Shown here: piece by piece, positions 1-8,690 of the stretch
Layout: each line of letters opens with the position of its first letter
Numbering within the stretch: position 1 is the first letter of the stretch
Assembly (NCBI GenBank): GCA_965240365.1
Contig: OZ251218.1
Coordinates: 2,542,001 to 2,606,000 of the forward strand
DNA length: 64,000 nt
From: G965240365 sp965240365
GTDB taxonomy: Bacteria; Pseudomonadota; Gammaproteobacteria; Eutrophobiales; Eutrophobiaceae
Reading direction: 5' to 3'
Program-made: the position numbers and the translations under genes
Notes under the pieces: model-generated
The model's database searches: none
What the model saw: only the letters and a program-made list of their open reading frames with translations
What the model was told of the DNA's origin: nothing

Positions 1-2
1 AA

Positions 3-668
3 AATGGCAAGGGTGTTTCACAGGATAACAAGATGGCATTACAGTGGTACACACGCGCGGCCGAACAAGGGCATCCCCAAGCCCAGGTCAATCTGGGCTG
101 GATGTACGAAAATGGCAAGGGTGTTTCACAAGATAACAAGATGGCGGTGCAGTGGTACACGCGCTCGGCCGAACAAGGGTTTGATGATGGACAGACCAAT
201 CTGGGCCTGATGTACGAAAATGGAAGAGGCGTTACACAAAACGACAGGACAGCAGCGCAGTGGTATGTACGCGCGGCCAAACAGGGTTATGCCACTGCCC
301 AGACTAATCTGGGCAAGATGTACGAAAAAGGAAGAGGCGTTCCACAAGATGATAAGACGGCGGTGCAGTGGTACACACGCGCGGCTGAACAGGGACTGCC
401 CCGTGCCCAGACCAGTCTGGGTGCGATGTATGGTACTGGGAGAGGTGTTCCACAGGATGACGAGGTGGCTGTAAAGTGGTTCAGACTTGCGGCCAAACAG
501 GGTCATTCTACTGCCCATAACAATCTGGGCGTGATGTACTCTCATGGAAGAGGTGTTCCACAGGATGACAATATGGCGATGCAGTGCTATAGAAACGCAG
601 CCTTTGAGGGTAATACTCAAGCTTGGCACAATTTGAATTTGAAGATGAGCGAGAAATTGAGAGAGTAG
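3..668 (+). CDS. Sel1-repeat (SLR) protein, 5' end outside window
   Basis: The reading frame is open from the window edge, so the gene starts upstream. Five full 36-residue Sel1-like repeats are visible, each of the form Y-x-x-AA-x-QG-x(4)-Q-x-NLG-x-MY-x-x-G-x-GV-x-QD-x(3)-A-x-x-W, followed by a partial sixth repeat. Such alpha/alpha solenoids are protein-interaction scaffolds. The partner cannot be told from sequence. The frame closes with TAG at 666-668, but it continues beyond it with ELEECIQKQYKDY and a TGA at 708-710. That extra stretch resembles the usual C-terminal tail of Sel1 proteins (…ECIxKxYKxC), so the TAG is probably a recent nonsense mutation of a CAG codon. Repeat identification is secure; function is unknown. 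Confidence 0.85.
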   Translation, partial: NGKGVSQDNKMALQWYTRAAEQGHPQAQVNLGWMYENGKGVSQDNKMAVQWYTRSAEQGFDDGQTNLGLMYENGRGVTQNDRTAAQWYVRAAKQGYATAQTNLGKMYEKGRGVPQDDKTAVQWYTRAAEQGLPRAQTSLGAMYGTGRGVPQDDEVAVKWFRLAAKQGHSTAHNNLGVMYSHGRGVPQDDNMAMQCYRNAAFEGNTQAWHNLNLKMSEKLRE

Positions 669-750
669 GAATTGGAAGAATGTATCCAAAAGCAATATAA
701 GGACTACTGAATTCCAGGTTTGGATCCATCAAATACCGAAGTTGACTTCC

Positions 751-1554
751 ATGCTCTGCCTGACTTTTACCATGTTTTTCGGCAGTATATGGTTTAATAA
801 TGCCGATGCTCGATTTAAGCTGATTGAGATGAAGAAAACAGAATCCGAAGAAGTGTTTGTCGTTAAAACGGTATGTAATGAAAACTCGATTTATCCTTAT
901 TCTGCGAGTAAAGAAATGTTGATTAACCAAACAGAAGCGCAACAAATAGTCTGCTTTATTTCTTCCTACTTTAATAAAGTATCGAAACAGTACAATTTTA
1001 ACAAATATCCTAAATGGAAATATAATCAATTTAAGCTTAGATTTTCCCAACTGAAACCTACCAACCAGGATATACATGATGCCTTGGTATGGAAATATGG
1101 ACATTGGGGAAAGCCAAATTTTCCTGCGGCACACCGTAAGTTAATATCAGAGGTTCAAGTGTTATGGCCGCAATTTGTCAAAACAAATAACTGCTTTTCA
1201 CCTGTTCATACTTTTCAATGGTGGCAAAGTAAATGGCCCAAAACTAGATACATCACTGTCGCTTTTATTACTCACTTAATTCATCACAAATCGAATATTC
1301 CAATCATTGATCAGCACAATTTTCGAGCGATGAATGATCTGATTTCCGGAGTAAGAAAACACTATAGCTATAAAGAAAAACCATCCTCCTGGCAGGATAT
1401 TATGAATTTAAAAGAGTTTATGGAGACGCTTTTGCCCTTTTTAACAGATGTCGATTTTCCCGAACTGGACAGATTTTTAATGATGTGGGGAAAACATGTA
1501 AAGAAACAAAGTAAACATGTCAAAATAAAAAATTCTTGCTTTGGAAATCAATAA
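751..1554 (+). CDS. Hypothetical protein, AT-rich accessory gene 1
   Basis: This ORF of about 268 residues is not assigned to a family. It is much more AT-rich than the chromosome core to the right. The segment around residue 180 (RYITVAFITHLIHHKSNIP, then IIDQHNFRAM) recalls the helical stretch before 'PI-x-D-x-x-V' in HhH-GPD/OGG-fold-like proteins. That is a weak resemblance, offered only as inference. Start choice is uncertain: TTG at 742, ATG at 751 and ATG at 829 are all in frame. The first 20 residues from 751 are hydrophobic and could be either a signal segment or untranslated. The stop overlaps the next gene's ATG by one base (TAATG), so the two are probably translated together. Confidence 0.6.
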   Translation: MLCLTFTMFFGSIWFNNADARFKLIEMKKTESEEVFVVKTVCNENSIYPYSASKEMLINQTEAQQIVCFISSYFNKVSKQYNFNKYPKWKYNQFKLRFSQLKPTNQDIHDALVWKYGHWGKPNFPAAHRKLISEVQVLWPQFVKTNNCFSPVHTFQWWQSKWPKTRYITVAFITHLIHHKSNIPIIDQHNFRAMNDLISGVRKHYSYKEKPSSWQDIMNLKEFMETLLPFLTDVDFPELDRFLMMWGKHVKKQSKHVKIKNSCFGNQ

Positions 1555-2213
1555 TGTTTAATTGGTTTCAAAAAAAATCTGAAAATGCATGTGTATATAT
1601 GTGCGTAAAAGAACTCAAATGGGATTTGAAAAATAGCACTCCCTTAAGGAGAGCAAAAATTTTAGCTATAGCTCAGTTACTTAGACACAACTTTAGCGAA
1701 ATACCACTATTTCAAGACGCGATTAACAGTCCTTTTAATTGTCCAAGAGAGCAAATGATCACTATCTATGGAGGAATGGAAAATATGCGTAATCTTGCAA
1801 CAATTCAGTTATCCCAATTAAAGAAAACATTTTCCAAATTATTTAAAGAATTCCCTGATGCAATTAGAATTCTTCCATTTGATAAATTTCCTGATGAAAT
1901 GGAAGATCATGTAAAACTTACAAATAAAGCCTTAGAAGTGTGGATGACACTTATTGGATGCAGCTTTGTACCTAATGTAAGAGATGATGTGAGGAAAATC
2001 TGGGATTTTTTATTAAATTCAAAAGGTATCTTAAAACATGCTATGACTGACTTACGGGAGTTCTCCGTCAAGCAAGCTCAATTGGAAAAACCAATTAACC
2101 CCGAAATAGCCCAATTAATCGGTCGAGAAAATGTAATGTATATTATGCCACCAACTGATGACGAGTGGTTACTACTTTGTGATTTTATACCAAGTCAGTT
2201 TTCTAAAAATTAG
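1554..2213 (+). CDS. Hypothetical protein, AT-rich accessory gene 2
   Basis: This ORF of about 219 residues is unrecognised. The ATG at 1554 overlaps the previous stop by one base; a TTG at 1536 is a less likely start. The protein is predicted to be soluble and largely helical, with a charged middle (KKTFSKLFKEFPDAIR) and no obvious membrane segment, metal-binding cluster or nucleotide-binding loop. Base composition matches gene 1, and tight coupling suggests the two products act together. Nothing in the sequence tells what they do. Confidence 0.6.
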   Translation: MFNWFQKKSENACVYMCVKELKWDLKNSTPLRRAKILAIAQLLRHNFSEIPLFQDAINSPFNCPREQMITIYGGMENMRNLATIQLSQLKKTFSKLFKEFPDAIRILPFDKFPDEMEDHVKLTNKALEVWMTLIGCSFVPNVRDDVRKIWDFLLNSKGILKHAMTDLREFSVKQAQLEKPINPEIAQLIGRENVMYIMPPTDDEWLLLCDFIPSQFSKN

Positions 2214-2238
2214 TGAAATATTAAATAGTTTTTTTATA

Positions 2239-2835
2239 ATGCATACAATAATAGGACAATGGATTAAGAAAAAGATTTATCTGGCAGGCTATAAAAGTGG
2301 CTTAGATGACATTGAACGTTTTATTCTTGCTTTACGTGGGAACTCTGATGAAGAAATGGGCACATTGCTGGCATGGGCAAATCTGGTTCGGCTTGACTTA
2401 ATCGATACTGGTTATTTATCAGTCGATATATTGAATTTTGAAGTGTCTGAATCAGAGCATGCTACAGCTCAGATGTATCTTTCCAAGTGGGTTCTACAAC
2501 ATCAGAAATCAGATTCAAAAGTTTATGCCGCTGGCGGAATGGTATGGCTACATAGTTTAAGAGCGCGAGGTTACTCTGAGTTACGGATCAAAGGTAGAGA
2601 AATGTGGTCTGAATTATACAGAGGTTTTACACATGTCCGCGAAGCACTTTTTACTATAGAAATTATAACAGAAAAATATCACCACAGCTTTCTGATGAAG
2701 AAATATACTTTATTTCAGAAGGCCTTGAGCCATTCATTTAAAGAGAGAGTGTCTGTATGCAATGTGAGTTTGAAGAAAAACAATATGAATAACCCCTTAA
2801 TAAAGACGCCCGGCCACTACAAGAAAAGTTCTTAA
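2239..2835 (+). CDS. Hypothetical protein, AT-rich accessory gene 3
   Basis: This ORF of about 198 residues begins at the ATG at 2239, 25 bases after gene 2. An extended reading frame back to 2158 overlaps gene 2 and is less plausible. The product looks helical (SGLDDIERFILALRG, then DEEMGTLLAWANLVRLDLI) and carries no motif I recognise. No clear ribosome-binding site precedes the ATG. Direction, spacing and AT content place it in one transcript with genes 1 and 2. The last 30 residues are low-complexity and basic, and the gene end may be degraded. Confidence 0.5.
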   Translation: MHTIIGQWIKKKIYLAGYKSGLDDIERFILALRGNSDEEMGTLLAWANLVRLDLIDTGYLSVDILNFEVSESEHATAQMYLSKWVLQHQKSDSKVYAAGGMVWLHSLRARGYSELRIKGREMWSELYRGFTHVREALFTIEIITEKYHHSFLMKKYTLFQKALSHSFKERVSVCNVSLKKNNMNNPLIKTPGHYKKSS

Positions 2836-2985
2836 TTGTGCCCAATAAAATTGAGCGCAATTCGCGGAATTGCCTGATTTTACTCGTTCCGCAGACCAGG
2901 CTTGCCTATAGCAGGCGGGTGTAGCCCGCTATATTATTCATTTGCCAGGTTAATAAATATTGTGAAAAAAAACGCAAATACCGAA

Positions 2986-4350
2986 TCAGTCATAAACCAG
3001 GCGCGGCAGCCATAACACGAGTTCGGGGAAAATAATGCAGATCGCAAGGCCGATGGCCTGCAATATTAAGAACGGAAAAGATGCCCGATAAATCTGCGCC
3101 ATGGTCACGCCGGGCGGCGCGACGCTTTTTAAATAAAACAGCGCATAACCAAACGGCGGGCTGATAAACGACATTTGCATATTGACCATGTACACCACGC
3201 CGAACCACAGCGCCGCCTCTTCCGGCGCGACGCCGGGCAGTCCGAACACGCCATCGAAGCTCAGGGTTTTCATCAGCGGGATAAAGATGGGCACGGCCAG
3301 CAGTAAAATGCCGACCCAGTCCAGAAACATGCCGAGCACCACCAGAATAATCATCATGACGATCAAGATGCCGTAGGGACCAAAGCCGGTCGCGAGCAGC
3401 GTTTCATTGACAAAAGCCTGGCCGCCGTTGACCACATAAAAACCGACAAACAGGGTGGCGCCGAAAATAATCCACAACACCATGCCGGTCACGCGCAGTG
3501 TGGTCAGCGCCGCCTCGCGTATATTGGCCCAGTTCAGACGGCGGTGAATCGCCGACACGACAATCGCGCCAAAGGTGCCGATGCCGGCCGCTTCAACCGG
3601 CGTGGCGATGCCGGCGAAGATCACGCCCAGCACCAGCGTGACCAGGGTAATGGGCGCCAGCATGTTGGTCAGCAAACGAATTTTCTCGCGTGTATCGACG
3701 CGCTCTTCGGCGGGCAGGGCCGGGCCGAGCGCGGGGTTCAGCCCGCAGCGAACGCCCACGTAGGCAATGTACATGGCGGATAAAATCAGACCCGGTATGA
3801 CGGCGCCGACAAATAATTCGCCCACCGATTGCTGCGCGACAACGGCGAATAAAATAGCCAGGATCGAGGGCGGAATTAAAATGCCCAGCGTGCCGCCGGC
3901 CAGGATCGAGCCGCAGGCGATAGTCGGGTGGTAGCTGCGTTTGATCATGGCCGGCAGGGCGATCATGCCCATGGTGACTTCCGTGGCGCCGATCACGCCG
4001 CACATGGCGGCAAGGATGGTCGAGGCGATAATCGTGCTCATCGCCAGACCGCCGCGCAGGCTGCCGAGTATTTTGTACACCATATCGAACAGTTCTTCGA
4101 TAATGCCCGCCCGCTCCAGCATCGAGGCCATAAAGATAAACAGCGGGATCGCCGACAGTTGATAGTCGGTCATCAACGGGAAAATGCGCGATGGCAGAAT
4201 ATTCAGCATTTGCGCATCGCCAAAGAGAAACAGAAATACGCAGGCCAGTCCGCCGGTCACAAACGACAGCGGCAAACCGGCCATTAACAAAACGGCCAGC
4301 GAGCCGAACATCAACAAGGTGAGCCAGCCGATACTGATCTCAAGTCCCAT
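2986..4350 (-). CDS. dctM: TRAP transporter large permease (DctM family)
   Basis: This is the 12-helix-type membrane subunit of a tripartite ATP-independent periplasmic transporter. It moves an organic acid across the inner membrane, driven by an ion gradient. About 454 residues match the family size. Hydrophobic helices run throughout, and the family's glycine-rich segments are present: ILAGGTLGILIPPSI near the middle and MNMQMSFISPPFGYALFYLK near the end. I chose the ATG at 4350 (MGLEISIGW) because it overlaps the end of the small permease gene by 11 bases, which fits translational coupling. An in-frame upstream start at 4383 would lie deep inside dctQ. It is the last gene of the dctP-dctQ-dctM operon. 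Substrate is not readable from this subunit. Confidence 0.93.
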   Translation of the reverse strand: MGLEISIGWLTLLMFGSLAVLLMAGLPLSFVTGGLACVFLFLFGDAQMLNILPSRIFPLMTDYQLSAIPLFIFMASMLERAGIIEELFDMVYKILGSLRGGLAMSTIIASTILAAMCGVIGATEVTMGMIALPAMIKRSYHPTIACGSILAGGTLGILIPPSILAILFAVVAQQSVGELFVGAVIPGLILSAMYIAYVGVRCGLNPALGPALPAEERVDTREKIRLLTNMLAPITLVTLVLGVIFAGIATPVEAAGIGTFGAIVVSAIHRRLNWANIREAALTTLRVTGMVLWIIFGATLFVGFYVVNGGQAFVNETLLATGFGPYGILIVMMIILVVLGMFLDWVGILLLAVPIFIPLMKTLSFDGVFGLPGVAPEEAALWFGVVYMVNMQMSFISPPFGYALFYLKSVAPPGVTMAQIYRASFPFLILQAIGLAICIIFPELVLWLPRLVYD

Positions 4351-5455
4351 GAGCGCGCGTCTCCCGCAAGGTGTTGACGTCATTCAGCAACTGCGCGATA
4401 CCCTGCAATAACAGCAGCAGCGCGCCGACCGCTATTGAGAGTTTGATCGGATAGTATTGAATGCCCCACTCGGTAAACGACACTTCGCGCACCGCAAAGG
4501 AGTCTTTGAAAAAAGTCCAGCCGGTGAGCATCAGCGTCACGACGAAGATAAAGAAGAAGATGGAGGTCAGCAGATCGACCGCGGCCTTTTTGCGTTCGGA
4601 AAAGCGCGTGTAAAAAACATCAACGCGCACATGCGCCTGTTCGCGCAGACAAAACCCGCCGGCGATCAAGTATTGCACGCCGAACATTAAAAACATGCTT
4701 TCGTGCGCCCAGTTGGTCGGTGAGTTAAACACGTAGCGGGCGATGACTTCGTAGTAATACACGATCACCGCGATCACCGACCAGTAGGCGACAAAGTTGC
4801 CGCAGAAATTATTCAAGCGCCCCACCGCTTTCGCAAAGGCGCCATGTTCGGGCGCGATGTTGCCGCCTTCGGCGGTGATCGTTGCGCGATCAAGCGTGGA
4901 CTGGCGCAGGGGATTGTCGGCGTCAAGCCGATCGCAGCGCCGCTTTAAGCCCGGCAGCAACACGGCATCGAGCACAATGCCCGCGAGCAACAACAGCGCC
5001 AGGATGCGCACGATCCTGATCCAGCGGGCCTGTTCCGCCTCGGCCGCGAGCAATGCCTTGTTGGCGGCCTCAAGCGCCTTGCCGTGCTTCTCGATTTGCG
5101 CCTCGGCGCCGTCTTTGCCGTCGGCCAGTCGTTTTCGCGCGCGTTCGAGCAGATACTCGGCCTTTACGATGTCGTTGCCGGCGCTGGAAATGCCCTCGCG
5201 CGTGTCCCGGCCGGTGGCGTTGGCCAGCAACAGCGCAACAAAGACAGGGATAAACAACAATCCCCAATAATTGCGCAGATAAATCCGGTGCATACCCAAA
5301 AACCCGGCGGTAAACAGCAGAAAATAGGCGATGCCGTAAGAGGCATTCCTGCCTTCCGCCTTGCGGCCGCGCAAAATAAACATGGCCAGCAGCGGAAAGA
5401 AGACCAGGCCGCACCAGTACATCCAGTGCGGCAGCACAAAGCTCAGATTGGGCAT
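4340..5455 (-). CDS. dctQ: TRAP transporter small permease (DctQ) with N-terminal TM2-like extension
   Basis: The last ~150 residues are a normal DctQ domain: four hydrophobic helices with the family signature VIARYVFNSPTNWAHE followed by LREQAHVRVDVFY. Usual DctQ proteins have 160-200 residues; this one has about 371. The extra N-terminus has membrane helices, including YGIAYFLLFTAGFLGMHRIY followed by L-R-N-Y-W-G, which resembles the TM2 domain (PF05154). A charged, coiled-coil-prone stretch (residues ~100-145) and another helix follow before the DctQ part. The ATG at 5455 is preferred over a TTG at 5491 because the latter lies inside the dctP-dctQ terminator hairpin. DctQ identity is sure; the TM2 assignment is by pattern only. 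Confidence 0.88.
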   Translation of the reverse strand: MPNLSFVLPHWMYWCGLVFFPLLAMFILRGRKAEGRNASYGIAYFLLFTAGFLGMHRIYLRNYWGLLFIPVFVALLLANATGRDTREGISSAGNDIVKAEYLLERARKRLADGKDGAEAQIEKHGKALEAANKALLAAEAEQARWIRIVRILALLLLAGIVLDAVLLPGLKRRCDRLDADNPLRQSTLDRATITAEGGNIAPEHGAFAKAVGRLNNFCGNFVAYWSVIAVIVYYYEVIARYVFNSPTNWAHESMFLMFGVQYLIAGGFCLREQAHVRVDVFYTRFSERKKAAVDLLTSIFFFIFVVTLMLTGWTFFKDSFAVREVSFTEWGIQYYPIKLSIAVGALLLLLQGIAQLLNDVNTLRETRAHGT

Positions 5456-5466
5456 GCTTGACTCGT

Positions 5467-5502
5467 AAAAAAAGGGCCATCTTGCTGGCAAGACAGCCCT
5501 TT
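5467..5502 (-). terminator. Rho-independent terminator between dctP and dctQ
   Basis: Read on the minus strand, paired arms AAGGGC/GCCCTT and TCTTGC/GCAAGA, separated by two-base bulges, form one hairpin that runs straight into seven T residues. It lies immediately after the dctP stop and before dctQ. Partial termination here would make more binding protein than permease, as is common for transporter operons. Confidence 0.75.
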
Positions 5503-5511
5503 ATAATGACA

Positions 5512-6669
5512 TCAGCCGAGCGAGTAGCCTTTGATCATCGCGCTATCGACGTAGCCGAGGCTGCCCGACATCATGTAGTCAAGCTGCACCTTAAAGACTC
5601 TGGCGGCGTCGGCGTCCTTGTTGGCCCACTTAAACCAGAGCGGCACGGCCAGTTCCGTGAAGCGCTCGACATCGGATTCGCTCAGGCGCGTGACAATGGT
5701 GCCCGCCTCTTCGAATTTGACCCAGGCGTCCTGATCCGCTTTCTGGATTTTGGCATGGTGCAGATCGGAATAACGGTGGATCTCGGTCTCGACAAATTGC
5801 TTCATGGCCGGGGAAATGGCATTCCAGGCCTTTTCGCCAACGGTTAGGTCCATCACGTCAACGGGCTGATAAATCGACATAAATCCCGGCGGCCCCATGG
5901 AGATAAAATCGGTGACCTGATGAAAGCCGAGCGCATAGTTGATCGAGGGGCCGACATAGTCCGCGACATCAATGGTGCCTTTTTCCAGCGCGGGGAAAAT
6001 TTCCGAGCCGGGCAACAATGTGGTCTTGGCGCCGGCGGCCTGGAACAACTCGGAGATCATGCCGCCGGGCAGCCGCATCTTGCGGCCCTTGAAATCGTCG
6101 ATAGAGCGAATCGGCACCTTGGAATGAATAATATTGGGGCCGTGTTGAATCGGGCCGACGTAGTACATGCCCTGTTTGGCAAACAGTTCGCGCGCCATCT
6201 CCAGGCCGCCGAGGCCGTAGAAAAACACGTCCCACTCGTGCGGGTTGCGCATGCTCATCGGGTAGGAACTCAAAAACATCGCGGCCGGCATGCGTCCCGC
6301 CCAGTAAAATGTAAACGGGTTCATGGCGTCGATAACGCCGTTCTTGACCGCGTCAAAAAGCTGATACTCGCCGACCACGTCTTTTGCGCCAAAGGGCTGA
6401 AAGGCCAGCTCGCCGCCGGAGCGCTCCTTGATCGTGCCGCACCACTCCTTGAAAATCTCAAGCCCGACACCGCCGGGCCAGGAGGTCTGGATTTTCCACG
6501 TGGTGGTCTCGGCCGCGGCGGCGTTCCTTATCATCGGCGCGCCGAGCACGGCGCTCCCGACCGCGGCCGCCGAGGCCTTTTTCAGAAAATCGCGGCGGCC
6601 GGATGGCGCGCCGGCGCCGTCCTGTTCAAGTGATGTGTCCTGCAGGTTCTTGCTGTTGTTATGGCTCAT
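5512..6669 (-). CDS. dctP: TRAP transporter periplasmic substrate-binding protein (DctP family, Tat-exported)
   Basis: This is the extracytoplasmic solute receptor of the adjacent TRAP permeases. The 385-residue protein starts with a twin-arginine signal (RRDFLKK at residues 25-31, then an Ala-rich core ending AAAAE). The mature part shows family segments: TWKIQTSWPGG, the ligand-contact stretch RKMRLPGGMISELF, and EKGTIDVADYVGPS. The last recalls TakP-type receptors for 2-oxo acids, so an alpha-keto or hydroxy acid ligand is a reasonable guess, not a demonstration. A strong ribosome-binding site (GAGGAGG) precedes the ATG. It is the first gene of the operon and is followed by a terminator hairpin. 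Confidence 0.93.
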   Translation of the reverse strand: MSHNNSKNLQDTSLEQDGAGAPSGRRDFLKKASAAAVGSAVLGAPMIRNAAAAETTTWKIQTSWPGGVGLEIFKEWCGTIKERSGGELAFQPFGAKDVVGEYQLFDAVKNGVIDAMNPFTFYWAGRMPAAMFLSSYPMSMRNPHEWDVFFYGLGGLEMARELFAKQGMYYVGPIQHGPNIIHSKVPIRSIDDFKGRKMRLPGGMISELFQAAGAKTTLLPGSEIFPALEKGTIDVADYVGPSINYALGFHQVTDFISMGPPGFMSIYQPVDVMDLTVGEKAWNAISPAMKQFVETEIHRYSDLHHAKIQKADQDAWVKFEEAGTIVTRLSESDVERFTELAVPLWFKWANKDADAARVFKVQLDYMMSGSLGYVDSAMIKGYSLG

Positions 6670-6975
6670 AACTGCCTCCTCTCGTTAAGCGGGCGTATGC
6701 CCGGTCTGGTATGTCGCTAAAGGCAAGCGGCAGCGCCCGAAAAATTCGGCCGGCGGCCGGCAAGCTGTTCAATCTTAAAATTTGCAGCCAGAGATAATAA
6801 CCGCACAACACCCCCGCCTGTCAAGGCAGAAAGCCGGGGACAGGCGCTCGGCCCGCTCATGGCCTGACAGCGCGGCGCCGGGGCCTTGTGTTTGTCTCCT
6901 GGCCGCGTTGAGCGGGCGTCACTTCAGGTCTGGCTGTCGGCGGCAAAAGCCGGCCGCGAACCATAATGCGTCTGC
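6670..6975. other. Intergenic region between DUF924 gene and dctP
   Basis: About 300 GC-rich bases without a gene. Apart from the candidate dctP promoter and the dctP ribosome-binding site I see only short GC palindromes and no conserved ORF. Confidence 0.6.
6794..6824 (-). promoter_or_regulatory. Candidate sigma70 promoter for the TRAP operon
   Basis: On the minus strand TTGACA (6819-6824) is followed after 18 bases by TTATTA (6795-6800), or after 19 bases by TATTAT (6794-6799). Transcription would start about 115 bases before the dctP ATG. Position and a perfect -35 box support it; no experimental data. Confidence 0.5.
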
Positions 6976-7629
6976 CTACGCGCGCTGACCGAAATCGGCG
7001 GCGTCACCCGCGAGGTATTCGGCTTCCGCGGCCGTGTTCTCGCGGCCGAGCAGCGCGTTGCGGTGGGGAAAGCGGCCGAAGGTCTGGATGATGTCGGCGT
7101 GCAGCGCGGCAAACCGCACGATCTTTTTGAAGGTCTCCCGATAATCCGGCGCGACCGCCCCGGCGAGCCGCGTGTACAGCGCCACGGATTTCGCCTGCGC
7201 CTCGTTCGACTCGGCGTGTTGCAGCGGCATATAAAAGAACACCCGCTCGATCGGCGCCAGATCACTTTCCTTATTTTCCGTGACACCCTCCATGCAGAGC
7301 TTGAGGGCCATCTCGTCGCGCGAGAAGGCCGCCGCCGTGCCGCGGTAGATGTTGCGCCGGAACTGATCCAGCAGCAGGATGAGCGCCAGACGGCCGCGCG
7401 GCGCATCGGCCCAGCGCGTCAACCGGCCCGCGGAGGCCGCCTCGACATCCTTCTTGAATTCGCGCTCGATCTCGTGATCAAAGCCCACATCTTCGCCGAA
7501 CCAGATGGCCATGCGTTGATCGATCCGCGCCGCCGACAACGCCTGCTTACCAAACCAGAACCTCAGCACCGCTTCGATGCGGCTCAGGTCTTCGGGCGGG
7601 ATCGCGGCTGCGGACATCATGTTTTCCAT
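6976..7629 (-). CDS. DUF924 family protein
   Basis: The 217-residue product matches the DUF924 family: an early VLRFWFG motif, then RLALILLLDQFRRNIYRGT, then an FFYMPLQHAES stretch and FGRFPHRNALLGR near the end. The family is all-helical, related to TPR-like folds, and has no established biochemical role. Length is normal. The start at 7629 gives MENMMSA; the second or third Met is also possible. It lies 41 bases downstream of the Ldh_2-type gene on the same strand, so the two may share a transcript. Confidence 0.88.
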   Translation of the reverse strand: MENMMSAAAIPPEDLSRIEAVLRFWFGKQALSAARIDQRMAIWFGEDVGFDHEIEREFKKDVEAASAGRLTRWADAPRGRLALILLLDQFRRNIYRGTAAAFSRDEMALKLCMEGVTENKESDLAPIERVFFYMPLQHAESNEAQAKSVALYTRLAGAVAPDYRETFKKIVRFAALHADIIQTFGRFPHRNALLGRENTAAEAEYLAGDAADFGQRA

Positions 7630-7670
7630 TGCATGACAGGGTTCAATGTGCTCATCGGGAAGGCGCGCGC

Positions 7671-8690
7671 TTACGGCAGGGGTTCGAGTATGGCGGAGAT
7701 TTTAGCAAGGGTTTCGACATCAACCGCAACGCCGTTTTTGCGGGCATCGGCGCGTTTTGCGGCGCGTCTGCTGCCCTGCAAATGGGCGTCTTCCTGCTCT
7801 GCAATGGCATGCACCAGGGCGGCCATGCGCGCGGCAAATTCACCGCCCGATGAGATGGCAGGATCGATGGCGATGAAAAACTGGCCGGTCCTGGGCGGCC
7901 CGCCGGCCGTTCCCGAGAATGGCGCGGCCCGGATGCCCAATGTGGCGCCGGTCATGGCCGCCGCCATAATCTCCACCATCAGGGCAACCCCGACCCCCTT
8001 ATAACCGCCCGAAGGCGCCATTGAGCCTTTTAGAGCAACATTCGGGTCAGTGGTCGGATTGCCGGCGCTGTCCAGCGCCCAGCCTTCGGGGATGGGGCGT
8101 CCTTCACGGGCATATTTCATCACCTCGCTTTTGGCAATGGCGCTGGCGCTTTGATCAATCAAAACCGCCGGCGTGTTGTCCTCGGACGGGGCGGCAAGTG
8201 AAAAAGGATTGGTGCCCAGGACCGGTTTTGAGCCGCCCGAGGGCGCAATGGAGGCGGGCGCATTGGTAAACCCCAGCCCCAGCAGCCCCGCGCATGCCAG
8301 ACGATAAGTATGATAACCAAGCACACCGCAATTATAGCTGTTGGTGATGGCCAGCGCGGCAATGCCCGACTGCCGCGCCTGTGGCATAAGCTGCTCAAAG
8401 CCAAGGTCAATGGCCGGATGCGCAAAGCCCGTGGCCGCGTCCACACGGATGACGGCCGCCGCCGGCCTGCTTGCGACGGGCCTTGCCCGCCCGTCAACCT
8501 TGCCGCAACGCACATGCTCGCAATAGATCGGAATATAGGCAAGGCCGTGGCTGGCAACGCCATCCGCCTCGGTTGCCGCTGTCGCCAGGGCAAGCGGACG
8601 GGCATTATGCTCACTCGCGCCCGCCTTGATAAGCGCGCGCAATGAAAGGGCTTCAATTTCATCAAGGCCGAGGGTTCGGGTTTCGATCAT
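7671..8690 (-). CDS. Ldh_2-family NAD(P)-dependent oxidoreductase (malate/lactate dehydrogenase-like)
   Basis: The 339-residue protein belongs to the malate/L-lactate dehydrogenase type 2 family (Ldh_2). These enzymes reduce 2-oxo acids or cyclic imines with NAD(P)H and do not share the classical Rossmann lactate dehydrogenase fold. Visible family segments are ATEADGVASHGLAYIP near residue 40, NSYNCGVLGYHTYRLA near 117 and GGSKPVLGTNPFSLAAP near 155. Substrate varies widely in the family (malate, sulfolactate, ureidoglycolate, piperideine carboxylate), so no gene name is given. Its position near a TRAP system with a TakP-like receptor makes use of an imported hydroxy or oxo acid plausible, as inference. 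Confidence 0.88.
   Translation of the reverse strand: MIETRTLGLDEIEALSLRALIKAGASEHNARPLALATAATEADGVASHGLAYIPIYCEHVRCGKVDGRARPVASRPAAAVIRVDAATGFAHPAIDLGFEQLMPQARQSGIAALAITNSYNCGVLGYHTYRLACAGLLGLGFTNAPASIAPSGGSKPVLGTNPFSLAAPSEDNTPAVLIDQSASAIAKSEVMKYAREGRPIPEGWALDSAGNPTTDPNVALKGSMAPSGGYKGVGVALMVEIMAAAMTGATLGIRAAPFSGTAGGPPRTGQFFIAIDPAISSGGEFAARMAALVHAIAEQEDAHLQGSRRAAKRADARKNGVAVDVETLAKISAILEPLP

Noticed and set aside
2880..2985. Terminator for dctM
   Set aside because: A GCGGG/CCCGC hairpin exists near 2917-2931, but no T run follows on the minus strand, so I do not call it.
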